DNA of 64,000 nucleotides from Nocardioides sp. zg-1230. GTDB taxonomy: Bacteria > Actinomycetota > Actinomycetes > Propionibacteriales > Nocardioidaceae. The notes under the pieces were generated by a model. That model was given only the letters and a program-made list of their open reading frames with translations. It was not told the DNA's origin and ran no database searches. Below are positions 50,312-58,346 of the stretch, one piece after another; positions within the stretch are counted from its first letter, which is position 1; the number at the start of each line of letters is the position of its first letter. The DNA lies in NCBI RefSeq assembly GCF_013155335.1, contig NZ_JABJQZ010000001.1, forward strand, positions 558,001 to 622,000. The letters are read 5' to 3'. The position numbers and the translations under genes were made by a program.

Positions 50312-51145
50312 ATGAGCAACCAGCTCGACCTCACCTTCGACACCCCCGAACCCATCGACCTCTACGTCGAGAACGGGCGCGGCCGTCTCGAGGTCACCGC
50401 CACCGACACCACCGAGACCACCGTCCGCATCACCGGCGACCGGGCCGAGGAGTTCGACGTACGGGATCTGGGCGACCGGATCGCGATCATCGCGCCCCGG
50501 CGCAACGGCGGGTTCCTCGGCCGCGAGCCCCGGGCCGAGATCGTCGTCGAGGTCCCCGTCGCCAGCGGGCTGCAGGCCAAGGTCGGCAGCAGCGACGTAC
50601 GCACCCACGGCCGGTTCGGCGACATCCGCGTCGACAGCGGCTCCGGCGACGTCACGATCGACGTCGTCGAGGGCGACACCCTCGTCCAGACCGGCTCCGG
50701 AGACCTGGCCGCGGAGCACCTCCTCGGGGAGGCACGCCTCAAGTCGGGCTCGGGCGACGTCCTCGTACGCCGGGCCGAGTCGGCGCTGGTCGTCACGACG
50801 GGCAGTGGCGACGTCCGCGTCGAGTCGGCCCGCGCCGAGCTCGCGGTCAAGACGGGATCGGGCGACACGCACGTCCTGTCGATGGGCGGGGAGGCGGTGG
50901 TCAACACGGGCTCGGGCGACCTGGTCGTCGGCGAGGTGGCCTCGGGCCGTGTGACGGCGAAGACCGCGAGCGGCGACGTCAGCATCGGGGTGGTGCCCGG
51001 TACGCCGGTGTGGACCGACGTCCGCACCGCCAGCGGCCGGCTCAGCTCGACGCTCCCGAGCACCGGCGAGCCGGCACCCGACCAGCCCTACCTCGAGGTG
51101 CGCGCGACCACGGCGTCCGGAGACGTCACCCTCCACCAGAGCTGA
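50312..51145 (+). CDS. DUF4097-family beta-repeat protein
   Basis: 277 residues with no signal peptide. After an N-terminal strand region (LDLTFDTPEPIDLYVENGRGRLEV), the protein is a run of short GSGDV-type turns (VDSGSGDVTIDV, VQTGSGDLAAEH, LKSGSGDVLVRR, VTTGSGDVRVES and more), typical of the DUF4097 right-handed beta-helix. Function not established; such proteins may act as scaffold or sensor. It is the second gene of the RHH operon, 93 nt after it, and is followed by a 32-codon gene. Confidence 0.87.
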   Translation: MSNQLDLTFDTPEPIDLYVENGRGRLEVTATDTTETTVRITGDRAEEFDVRDLGDRIAIIAPRRNGGFLGREPRAEIVVEVPVASGLQAKVGSSDVRTHGRFGDIRVDSGSGDVTIDVVEGDTLVQTGSGDLAAEHLLGEARLKSGSGDVLVRRAESALVVTTGSGDVRVESARAELAVKTGSGDTHVLSMGGEAVVNTGSGDLVVGEVASGRVTAKTASGDVSIGVVPGTPVWTDVRTASGRLSSTLPSTGEPAPDQPYLEVRATTASGDVTLHQS

Positions 51146-51174
51146 CCCGCGACCCACCAGGAAGGAGCACCGCC

Positions 51175-51273
51175 ATGCACGACTCACTCACCGACATCGA
51201 GCTGATCGCACGTCACCGCATCGCCGAGCGCGTCCGCTACTCCCCGCGCGCACCCCGCACCAAGCGCCGCTGA
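51175..51273 (+). CDS. 32-residue basic peptide
   Basis: ATG 51175 follows AGGAAGGAG at good spacing. The product, MHDSLTDIELIARHRIAERV... then a basic C-terminus with RTKRR, has one amphipathic helix and no membrane segment. It ends the RHH-DUF4097 operon. It resembles other short basic actinobacterial peptides; I recognise no family. A terminator-like set of hairpins follows. Confidence 0.6.
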   Translation: MHDSLTDIELIARHRIAERVRYSPRAPRTKRR

Positions 51274-51312
51274 CCCGGCTCTGGCCGCACCGGGAGGGGA
51301 AGTCCGACACCT

Positions 51313-51366
51313 GGAGGGGGTTGTATGCCCCTCCCTGTGACGGACTCCCCGCTCGAGCGGGGAGTC
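51313..51366. terminator. Hairpins between convergent operons
   Basis: GGAGGGG (51313-51319) pairs with CCCCTCC (51328-51334). Then a perfect 24-nt palindrome spans 51343-51366 (arms GACTCCCCGCTC and GAGCGGGGAGTC). It lies between two convergent units and can serve both strands. Confidence 0.75.
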
Positions 51367-51403
51367 TGCGACGGGCGCAGGCGAGAAACCCGCCCGCCGC
51401 CGG

Positions 51404-52354
51404 TCAGGACCTCATCGCCACGCCGCGACGCCAGTAGCCCATGAAGGCGACCTGGCTGCGGTCGAAGCCGAGCTCCTTGACCAGGTGGCGGCGCAGGCCG
51501 GTGACGACCTTCGACTCACCGGCGATCCACGCGTAGGTGCCGCCCACGCCCGTGACGTCGCCGGGGACGTCCTCGCCGGAGGAGGAGTAGAACGGCGTCT
51601 CCCACAGGTCGGGGTCGACCTCGTCGGGCGCGACGTCCAGCTGTGCGCCCGGCATGCCGAGGTGGGCCACCACGGCATCGTGGAGGCCCGTGCCCAGCTC
51701 GTCGCCTTCGCGGGCCAGCCACACCACCTCGACGCCCGCCGGACGGCGTACGTCCTGCACGTCGGCAGCGACCGGCACCTCGAGGAACGCCATGCCCCTG
51801 GCGTCGTCGGGCAGCTGCTCGAGCACCGTGCACACGGCGGGCACCGCGGTCTCGTCGCCCACCAGCAGGAGCTCCGCGCCCGGGCCGGGCGTGAACTCGA
51901 TGCCGCCGTAGGGGTAGCCGCGCCGCGGGGCGAGCAGCGCGATGCGGTCGCCGACCGTGGCGCGGGACGCCCAGAGCGAGCCCGGGCCGACCAGGTCGCC
52001 CTCCAGGTGCAGCACCATGTCGACGACCAGGGTGGTCTGCGCCCCGGAGCCGCGGACGTCGCGGATCGTGTAGGTGCGCATGTGGCCGCGCTCGGCCGCC
52101 GGTAGTTCCAGCCACGTCGAGAACCAGGTGTCGTCGGCGCCCTCGGTCGAGGTGATGCCGCCCGTCTCGGGGTCGGGCAGGATCAGCTTGATCCGCTGGT
52201 CCCAGCGCGGGCCGTCGACGCCGAAGTCGGCGAGGTCGGGGCTGCCGAGCTCGACCCGGACGAAGGTCGGCGACAGCCGCTCGACAGCGACCACCTCGAC
52301 CTCGGTGAACAGCATGGGCAGGACGGCCTGGTTCGAGCTGGCGGTCACGGTCAT
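51404..52354 (-). CDS. Siderophore-interacting protein (FAD-dependent ferric-siderophore reductase)
   Basis: 316 residues from ATG 52354, overlapping the ATPase stop (ATGA). The SIP/ViuB layout is clear: an N-terminal FAD-binding barrel with GHMRTYTIRDV (RxYT motif) and an NAD(P)H-binding domain with LLLVGDETAVPAV, then WIAGESKVV and the terminal YWRRG. It reduces ferric siderophore in the cytoplasm to release iron. It is the last gene of the uptake operon and probably under iron control. Confidence 0.92.
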   Translation of the reverse strand: MTVTASSNQAVLPMLFTEVEVVAVERLSPTFVRVELGSPDLADFGVDGPRWDQRIKLILPDPETGGITSTEGADDTWFSTWLELPAAERGHMRTYTIRDVRGSGAQTTLVVDMVLHLEGDLVGPGSLWASRATVGDRIALLAPRRGYPYGGIEFTPGPGAELLLVGDETAVPAVCTVLEQLPDDARGMAFLEVPVAADVQDVRRPAGVEVVWLAREGDELGTGLHDAVVAHLGMPGAQLDVAPDEVDPDLWETPFYSSSGEDVPGDVTGVGGTYAWIAGESKVVTGLRRHLVKELGFDRSQVAFMGYWRRGVAMRS

Positions 52355-53226
52355 CGGGGCTCCTGGTTGGAGTGGCTGGACGGGGCGAGCGGGTCGAGCG
52401 GGCTGGACGGGCTCGGGCACCCGGGCTGGTGGCGGCCGACGGGCACGACGAGCGGGGTGTGCGAGACCGGGTCGTCGATCACCCGGTTGTCGAGGCCGAA
52501 GACGGTGCGAACGACGTCCTCGGTGACGACCTCGCGGGGACTGCCCTCCGCCACGATCCGGCCGGTGTGCAGCGCGACGAGGTGGTCGGCGTAGCGGGCG
52601 GAGAGGTTGAGGTCGTGGAGCACCATCACGATCGTGGTGCCGCGGCGGGCGTTGAGCTCGGCGAGCAGGTCGAGCATCTCGACCTGGTGGGCGACGTCGA
52701 GGTAGGTCGTGGGCTCGTCGAGCAGCAGCAGGTCGGTGCCCTGCGCGAGCGCCATCGCGATCCACACCCGCTGGCGCTGGCCACCGGAGAGCTCGTCGAC
52801 CACGCGGTCGGCGAGACCGAGGGTGTCGGTGAGCGTCAGCGCCTCGGCCACGGCCTCGTCGTCGGCGCTCGTCCAGCGGCCGAACGGGCCGTGGTGCGGG
52901 TGGCGACCCCGTCCGACCAGGTCGGCGACGGTCACGCCCTCAGGGGCGACGGGGTTCTGCGGCAGCAGCCCCAGCGTGCGGGCGACCTGCTTGGTGGGCA
53001 GCCGGTGGATGGCCTCGCCGTCGAGGAGGACCGACCCCGACCGCGGCCGCAGCAGCCGGGCGAGGCCGCGCAGCAGCGTCGACTTGCCGCACGCGTTGGC
53101 CCCGACGATGACGGTGATCCGGCCGTGCGGGACCTGCAGGTCGAGGTCGTGAACGACGGCGGTGCCGGTGTAGCCGAGCGTCAGGTCGCTCGCCTCCAGC
53201 CGGGCGTGTGAGGTGGCGGTGGTCAT
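52351..53226 (-). CDS. Ferric-siderophore ABC transporter ATPase
   Basis: 291 residues, FecE/FepC type. Walker A GANACGKSTLLR, signature LSGGQRQRVWIAMAL, Walker B LLLLDEPTTYLD and an H-loop MVLHDLN are intact. GLLPQNPVAPEGVTV is the Q-loop region typical of iron-complex importers. The C-terminal 60 residues are a Pro-rich extension. It energises the two permeases encoded directly upstream; start and stop overlap by 4 nt with the neighbouring genes. Confidence 0.94.
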   Translation of the reverse strand: MTTATSHARLEASDLTLGYTGTAVVHDLDLQVPHGRITVIVGANACGKSTLLRGLARLLRPRSGSVLLDGEAIHRLPTKQVARTLGLLPQNPVAPEGVTVADLVGRGRHPHHGPFGRWTSADDEAVAEALTLTDTLGLADRVVDELSGGQRQRVWIAMALAQGTDLLLLDEPTTYLDVAHQVEMLDLLAELNARRGTTIVMVLHDLNLSARYADHLVALHTGRIVAEGSPREVVTEDVVRTVFGLDNRVIDDPVSHTPLVVPVGRHQPGCPSPSSPLDPLAPSSHSNQEPR

Positions 53227-54290
53227 CCCGCCCTCCTTCCGGTGCGGGGGCCGCGGGCGAGCAGCCAGAGCAGGAACGGTGCGCCGAAGGCACCGGTGAC
53301 GACGCCCACCGGCAGGTTGAGGTCGGCGAAGGCGTAGGCGCCGGCGTGGTCGCCGAGCAGCACGATCACGGCACCGACGAGGCCGGCGGCGGGGAGCGTC
53401 GTACGCCCCCGGTTGAGGGCACGCGCGATCGGTCCCGACAGGAACGCCACGAACGCCACCGGGCCGGCGGCGGCGACGCCGACGGCGACGAGCAGGACGC
53501 CGAGGAGCATGAGGAGGTCGGTGCGGCCCCGCCCCACGCCGAGGCCGGCGGCGGTGTCGTCACCGAGCTCGGTCACGCGCAGGGAGCGGGCGGCCCAGGC
53601 CGTCGCGGGCAGCAGCACGGCCAGCGCGAGGGCCAGCAGCCCGATCGCCTGCCACGCGACGCCGTTGACGCTGCCGGTCAGCCAGCGCAGCACCAGCTGC
53701 ACGTCCCACTCGTCGACGCGGGTGAAGACGTACTGGATCACCGACTGCATGGCGGCGGCGAGGCCGATCCCGGCCAGGACGAGACGGAACCCGCCGTGGT
53801 CGCCCGCGACGGCCCGAACGGCGAGGGCGACGGCGAGGGCACCGACGATCGCGGCGGCCGAGACCGGCCAGCCGGTCCAGCCGGCCAGGGCGATGGCGGA
53901 GACGGCGGCGGCACTCGCGCCCAGGCTGATGCCGACGATGTCGGGGCTGGCGAGGGGGTTGCGCAGCGTGGTCTGGAAGATGGCGCCGCCGACGCCGAAG
54001 GCGACGCCGACCAGCACGGCCAGCACGGCACGCGGGAGCTTGGACTCCATCACGATGTAGGTGGCGCCAGGGATCTGCTCGCCGCCCAGGATGCGCAGGA
54101 AGTCGGGGATCGTGACGGTGAAGTCGCCCAGCAGCACGCGCGCGGCGAACGCACCGACGAGCGCGAGGACGAGGCCCGCGAGGAGGCGCCGATGGTGGCG
54201 CAGCGGCGCCCGGCGCGCACGTCGTACGACGTCGAGGGCGCGCTGAGCGGTCGGCGCCGTGGTGGTGGGGCGGTCGAGGGTCACGCTCAC
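53223..54290 (-). CDS. Ferric-siderophore ABC permease (FecD/FepG-like)
   Basis: 355 residues with about ten hydrophobic helices of the BtuC/FecCD fold. The family block GAIFQTTLRNPLASPDIVGIS is near residue 110, and GPVAFVAFLSGPIARALN plus LNLPVGVVTGAFGAPFLLWLL come later. It forms the import channel with the second permease. It overlaps both neighbours by 4 nt, showing tight co-translation. Confidence 0.94.
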   Translation of the reverse strand: MSVTLDRPTTTAPTAQRALDVVRRARRAPLRHHRRLLAGLVLALVGAFAARVLLGDFTVTIPDFLRILGGEQIPGATYIVMESKLPRAVLAVLVGVAFGVGGAIFQTTLRNPLASPDIVGISLGASAAAVSAIALAGWTGWPVSAAAIVGALAVALAVRAVAGDHGGFRLVLAGIGLAAAMQSVIQYVFTRVDEWDVQLVLRWLTGSVNGVAWQAIGLLALALAVLLPATAWAARSLRVTELGDDTAAGLGVGRGRTDLLMLLGVLLVAVGVAAAGPVAFVAFLSGPIARALNRGRTTLPAAGLVGAVIVLLGDHAGAYAFADLNLPVGVVTGAFGAPFLLWLLARGPRTGRRAG

Positions 54291-55321
54291 AACGCCCTCC
54301 CGGTGCGGCGGATCAGGGCGATGAAGACGGGGACGCCGACGGCGGCGGCCATGATGCCGACCTGCACCTCCGACGGCGGCAGCACGATGCGACCGACGGT
54401 GTCGGCGACGACGACGAGCACCGCGCCGCCGACCACGGAGAACGGCAGCAGGCGGCGGTGGTCAGGACCGACGAGGGCGCGTACGACGTGGGGCACGACG
54501 AGGCCGACGAAGGCGATCGGCCCGGCCAGCGCGGTCGCGGTGCCGGCGAGCAGCACGATCGCGAGCGCGATCACCAGGCGGTCGCGGGTGGTGTGGCGGC
54601 CGAGCCCGCGGGCCAGGTCGTCACCGAGGGCGAGCGTGTTGAGCAGGCGCGCGCCGGCCAGGGCCAGCAGGGCGCCGACGACCAGGAACGGGAGACCGGC
54701 GACGAGCACGTCGGTGCCCCGCCCGGCGACGGTGCCGACCTGCCAGAAGCGGAACGTCTCCATGGTCTTGCGGTCGGCGAGGAGCAGGCCCGTGGTCCAG
54801 CTGGCGAGGCCGGCGCTCAGGGCCGCGCCGGTGATCGCGAGCTTCATCGGGGTGGCGCCGTCGCGACCGAGCGACGCGATGCCGTGGACGACCGCCGCGG
54901 CGACGGCCGCGCCGACGAAGGCCAGGGGCAGGAACTGACCCATCGCGCTGAAGCCGAAGGACGTCATTCCGATGACCATCGCGAAGGTGGCGCCGGCGTT
55001 GACGCCGAGGATGCCGGGGTCGGCCAGCGGGTTGCGGGTCAGCCCCTGCATGAGCGCACCGGCCAGCCCGAGCGCCGCACCGACGGCCAGCCCGAGGAGG
55101 GTGCGGTCGAGGCGGGCCTCGACGACCGGGTGGAGCGGGTGGGCGGCATCCCAGACCGCCTCGACCGGCATGGCGCGGGCCCCGACCAGCAGCGACAGCA
55201 CGGCTGCACCGGCCAGCGCCACGACCGCGGTCGCGACGCTGGCCGGCAGAGCGGGACGACGCCTCTGGCCTCCCCCCGGAGCCCTGGAGACGTCGTCCCG
55301 CGTCGGGACGAGGGCTGTCAT
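54287..55321 (-). CDS. Ferric-siderophore ABC permease (FecC/FepD-like)
   Basis: 344 residues from ATG 55321. The BtuC/FecCD fold is seen with LAGALMQGLTRNPLADPG..GVNAGA and GPIAFVGLVVPHVVRALVG, then PSEVQVGIMAAAVGVPVFIALI. It is the first permease of the operon; the ATG sits on the stop of the binding-protein gene (TGATG). Together with the neighbouring permease and ATPase it imports ferric siderophore. Confidence 0.94.
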   Translation of the reverse strand: MTALVPTRDDVSRAPGGGQRRRPALPASVATAVVALAGAAVLSLLVGARAMPVEAVWDAAHPLHPVVEARLDRTLLGLAVGAALGLAGALMQGLTRNPLADPGILGVNAGATFAMVIGMTSFGFSAMGQFLPLAFVGAAVAAAVVHGIASLGRDGATPMKLAITGAALSAGLASWTTGLLLADRKTMETFRFWQVGTVAGRGTDVLVAGLPFLVVGALLALAGARLLNTLALGDDLARGLGRHTTRDRLVIALAIVLLAGTATALAGPIAFVGLVVPHVVRALVGPDHRRLLPFSVVGGAVLVVVADTVGRIVLPPSEVQVGIMAAAVGVPVFIALIRRTGRAL

Positions 55322-56367
55322 CAGCCCTCGAGAGCCTCGACCACGCGAGGCAAGAAGTCTCTCACGATGACGGGAATGGAGAGAGGCGTCGGGTTGGTGG
55401 ACGCCATCGCGTTCTGCTTGTCGGTCTCGGCGTACCAGTGGCCCTCGGCGATGGCGGGGATCTGGCCGAGCAGCTTGTCGTCCTGGATCGTCTGGACGTT
55501 GTCGGGCGAGTCGACCCAGGTGACGAAGACGTCCGAGTCGAGGTCGGCCGACTGCTCGGCCGACACGGTGCCGTAGAACTCGCCCGGCTTGATGGCCTCG
55601 GCGACGGCCGGCGCGTCGACCATGCCGAAGTCGCGCAGGATCGAGACCCGCGGGTCCTCCGGGGCGTACATGCCGACGGTGGAGAGGTCGGTGGCGGCGA
55701 GGTAGCCGTAGATCAGCTCGGCACCCTCGAGCTCCGGGTTGGCCTCGGCGGCCTCGTCGATGGTGGCCTCGGTGTCGGCTGCGACCTCCTCGGCGAGTGC
55801 CGTACGACCGAGCGCCTCGCCGACCATCTCGAGCGAGGTCTGCCAGTCGGTGGTCCACGGCGCCTCGGGGTAGGCGACGACGGGGGCGATCTTGGAGAGC
55901 TTGGTGTACTCCGCCTCGGTGATGCCGGAGTTGGTGGCCAGGATCAGGTCGGGCGCGAGCTCGGCGACCTCGTCGACCGGCGCGCCGTCGGCGTCGTCGT
56001 AGCGCACGGGCGCCTCGGCGCCGGCCTCCTCGACCGCGGCGTCGAACCAGTCAGTCGAACCGTCCTCGTTGCCGCCCCAGGTGATCTTGGTGGCACCGAC
56101 GGGCACGACGCCCAGCGCCAGGGCGTGGTCGTGGTCGGTCCAGCCGAGGGTGGCGACGCGGGTCGGCTCGGACTCGATCGTGGTCTCACCGAGCGCGTGC
56201 TCGATGGTGACGGGGAAGGCGTCGGGGTCGACGGACGTGGTCGACGTCGGCTCCGCCGCGGCCTCGGTGCCGCTGGTGGACCCGGTGCTGCAGCCGGTGA
56301 GGGCGGCGACCAGGACGGTGGCCGCGGCGACCTTGATCGGGGTGGGCGCGGCGAGGCTTCGCTTCAT
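55321..56367 (-). CDS. Ferric-siderophore binding lipoprotein
   Basis: 348 residues. The signal peptide has lipobox LTGC (Cys26), so the protein is lipid-anchored outside the membrane. The FecB/FepB-type class III binding fold is indicated by VATLGWTDHDHALALGVVPVG and VAELAPDLILATNSGITEAEYTKLSKIAPVVAY. It delivers ferric siderophore to the two permeases encoded downstream. Two IdeR-like boxes overlap the promoter region, so expression should rise on iron limitation. Confidence 0.94.
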   Translation of the reverse strand: MKRSLAAPTPIKVAAATVLVAALTGCSTGSTSGTEAAAEPTSTTSVDPDAFPVTIEHALGETTIESEPTRVATLGWTDHDHALALGVVPVGATKITWGGNEDGSTDWFDAAVEEAGAEAPVRYDDADGAPVDEVAELAPDLILATNSGITEAEYTKLSKIAPVVAYPEAPWTTDWQTSLEMVGEALGRTALAEEVAADTEATIDEAAEANPELEGAELIYGYLAATDLSTVGMYAPEDPRVSILRDFGMVDAPAVAEAIKPGEFYGTVSAEQSADLDSDVFVTWVDSPDNVQTIQDDKLLGQIPAIAEGHWYAETDKQNAMASTNPTPLSIPVIVRDFLPRVVEALEG

Positions 56368-56387
56368 CAGGACTCCGTGTGGCTCGG

Positions 56388-56421
56388 TAAGGCAACGCTA
56401 ACTAAGGGAAGCCTAACCACA
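56388..56421. promoter_or_regulatory. Two overlapping DtxR/IdeR-like iron boxes
   Basis: TAAGGCAACGCTAACTAAG (56388-56406) and TAAGGGAAGCCTAACCACA (56403-56421) both resemble the IdeR consensus TWAGGTTAGSCTWACCTWA; the second fits best. They are 21-54 nt upstream of the binding-protein start. A third TTAAGGCAA lies at 56432. Iron repression is expected. Confidence 0.8.
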
Positions 56422-56477
56422 CTCGTCCCGATTAAGGCAACGGGGGTGTGACGTAATCCGCGATGTGGACCGTCCGG

Positions 56478-56538
56478 GTAGTCCAGTGGGTTTCGGTCGC
56501 CCGGGGCGCGCCAGGACAGCCGTTCGCCACTGGACTAC
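56478..56538. repeat. 61-nt palindromic repeat, copy 3 (dcd terminator candidate)
   Basis: GTAGTCCAGTG (56478-56488) and CACTGGACTAC (56528-56538) match the outer arms of the copies at 11927 and 12010. The next base pair changes from A-T to G-C, a compensatory change. It lies 25 nt beyond the dcd stop. Confidence 0.75.
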
Positions 56539-56563
56539 CGGCGGACGGGGCGGAGCGAGGGCC

Positions 56564-57139
56564 TCAGATGGGCGTGCGGTGGAACCCCTGGAACGACCGG
56601 CTGGGCGTCGGACCGCGCTGGCCCTGGTAGCGCGAGCCGTACTTCTCCGAGCCGTAGGGGTGCTGGCTCGGCGAGGACAGCCGGAAGAAGCAGAACTGGC
56701 CGATCTTCATGCCGGGGTAGAGCTTGATCGGCAGCGTCGCGACGTTGGCCAGCTCGAGTGTCACGTGCCCGGAGAAGCCGGGGTCGACGAACCCCGCCGT
56801 CGCGTGGGTGAGCAGACCCAGCCGGCCGAGCGACGACTTCCCCTCCACGCGCGCGGCGATGTCGTCGGGCAGCGACACGACCTCGTACGTCGACCCGAGG
56901 ACGAACTCGCCCGGGTGCAGGATGAACGGCTCCTCGCCCTCCGGCTCGACCTCGCGGGTGAGCTCGGACTGGTCGGCGGCCGGGTCGATGTGGGGGTAGC
57001 GGTGGTTCTCGAAGACACGGAAGAACCGGTCGAGCCGGACGTCCACGCTCGAGGGCTGCATCATCGCCGGGTCCCACGGATCGAGGGCGATCCGGCCGGC
57101 GTCGATCTCAGCAGCGATGTCGCGATCGGAGAGCAGCAC
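56564..57139 (-). CDS. dcd: dCTP deaminase (probably also dUTPase)
   Basis: 191 residues, typical length, from GTG 57139. It deaminates dCTP; actinobacterial members can also hydrolyse dUTP directly to dUMP. The trimeric dUTPase-like fold is shown by [48 protein letters not shown] (catalytic Glu/Ser/Arg region), and [13 protein letters not shown]. The C-terminal [13 protein letters not shown] is the P-loop-like lid. It is divergent from the SGNH hydrolase. A palindromic repeat follows the stop. Confidence 0.96.
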   Translation of the reverse strand: MLLSDRDIAAEIDAGRIALDPWDPAMMQPSSVDVRLDRFFRVFENHRYPHIDPAADQSELTREVEPEGEEPFILHPGEFVLGSTYEVVSLPDDIAARVEGKSSLGRLGLLTHATAGFVDPGFSGHVTLELANVATLPIKLYPGMKIGQFCFFRLSSPSQHPYGSEKYGSRYQGQRGPTPSRSFQGFHRTPI

Positions 57140-57195
57140 GCGGCCGACCCTAGCCTCAGTTTCGGACGTCGCGGAGCGGTCGCCACAATGGATCG

Positions 57196-57969
57196 GTGAC
57201 CTTCCACCGCTACGTCGCCCTGGGCGACTCCTTCACCGAGGGCGTCGGCGACCCCGACCCGGCGCGACCCAACGGCCTGCGCGGCTGGGCCGACCGCGTC
57301 GCCGAGGTGCTCGCCCAGCAGACCGACGACTTCGGCTACGCCAACCTCGCCATCCGCGGCCGCAAGCTCGCCGCCATCGTCGCCGAGCAGGTCGACGCAG
57401 CCGTCGCGCTCGAGCCCGACCTGGTCACCATCCACGGCGGCGGCAACGACGTGCTCCGCCCGCGCGTCGACATCGACGCCCTCGCCCGGACGTACGACGA
57501 CGCGATCGCGCGGCTGAGCGCCGCCGGGGCGCACGTGGTCATGTTCACCATCTTCGACCCGGGCGCCGGCGGCATCTACGGCCCCATGCGCGGGCGGATG
57601 GCGATCTTCAACGAGTGGGTCCGCGAGATCGCCGACCGCCACGGGGCCACCGTCGTCGACATGTGGCGCATGCGCGACATCGAGATCGCCGGCGTGATGG
57701 ACACCGACCGCATGCACCTCAACACCTCCGGCCACACCCACATGGCCCACGCCGTCCTCGAGGCCATCGGCGTCGAGCACGGCCTCGAGCCCGTCACCGT
57801 CGGGCCGCTCCCCGTCCTCGGGCGTCGCGAGACCTGGGCCGCCAACGCCCAGTGGACCCGCGAGTTCCTCGTGCCGTGGGTGCACCGCCGGCTCACCGGG
57901 CGCTCCTCCGGCGACACCGTCTCGCCCAAGCATCCCGCCCTGTCCAGCATCCGGCCCACGGTCAGGTAG
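57196..57969 (+). CDS. SGNH/GDSL-family hydrolase
   Basis: 257 residues from GTG 57196. Block [13 protein letters not shown] (nucleophile Ser), block [12 protein letters not shown] (oxyanion Asn) and block [11 protein letters not shown] (Asp/His) are all present, so it is probably an active esterase or lipase-like enzyme. It has no signal peptide and acts inside the cell. Substrate unknown. It directly precedes the tRNA-Gly gene, 28 nt away. Confidence 0.9.
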   Translation: MTFHRYVALGDSFTEGVGDPDPARPNGLRGWADRVAEVLAQQTDDFGYANLAIRGRKLAAIVAEQVDAAVALEPDLVTIHGGGNDVLRPRVDIDALARTYDDAIARLSAAGAHVVMFTIFDPGAGGIYGPMRGRMAIFNEWVREIADRHGATVVDMWRMRDIEIAGVMDTDRMHLNTSGHTHMAHAVLEAIGVEHGLEPVTVGPLPVLGRRETWAANAQWTREFLVPWVHRRLTGRSSGDTVSPKHPALSSIRPTVR

Positions 57970-57997
57970 CATCTGGCCCGCCGTCTCCGGACGGCAT

Positions 57998-58073
57998 GCG
58001 GATGTAGCTCAGTTGGTAGAGCGCGACCTTCCCAAGGTCGATGTCGCGAGTTCGAATCTCGTCATCCGCTCCA
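57998..58073 (+). tRNA. tRNA-Gly (anticodon CCC)
   Basis: The cloverleaf folds cleanly: acceptor GCGGATG/CATCCGC, D-stem GCTC/GAGC, anticodon stem CGACC/GGTCG around TTCCCAA (anticodon CCC), T-stem GCGAG/CTCGT with TTCGAAT loop, and genome-encoded CCA at 58071-58073. It reads GGG codons. No integrase or direct-repeat att site was found beside it. Confidence 0.95.
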
Positions 58074-58346
58074 GATCTCTCAACCAGCGCGCCGAGCGCG
58101 ACGCCCGCGTACGAGCGGTGGCCCACCCACATTCACGGGCTGCGGAATGTCGCTCCACCACCGCCCGACGCACCGCCCCGGCGCGCGTCGTCGTACGAGC
58201 GGTGAGCCAGAGACGTTCTGCGCGCCGAGAACCTGCCTCACGCAGCGCTCAGCTCCCCTCGTTGGGGCAGGAGTGAGACTTGCGACTTCTGGGACCAGAG
58301 AGGACAGTGAGGCGTCCGTCATTTCTCGGATCGAAGGTCTTCCCCC
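58074..58346 (+). other. Intergenic region after tRNA-Gly
   Basis: 273 nt without a convincing gene. CGTACGAGCGGTG occurs twice in direct orientation, at 58108 and 58192, 84 nt apart. The rest holds the presumed promoter of the secreted protease-like gene. No riboswitch-like fold is evident. Confidence 0.4.

Noticed and set aside
49670..51145. HicAB toxin-antitoxin pair
   Set aside because: The RHH protein resembles HicB, but the neighbour is a DUF4097 beta-repeat protein and no HicA-type small toxin is encoded.
52351..56367. Siderophore biosynthesis genes next to the uptake operon
   Set aside because: Only uptake and reduction genes are present; no NRPS, NIS synthetase or hydroxylase is visible.
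57998..58204. tRNA-Gly as an integration site, with CGTACGAGCGGTG direct repeats as att sites
   Set aside because: The direct repeats are both downstream, 84 nt apart, share nothing with the tRNA 3' end, and no integrase or phage gene is near.
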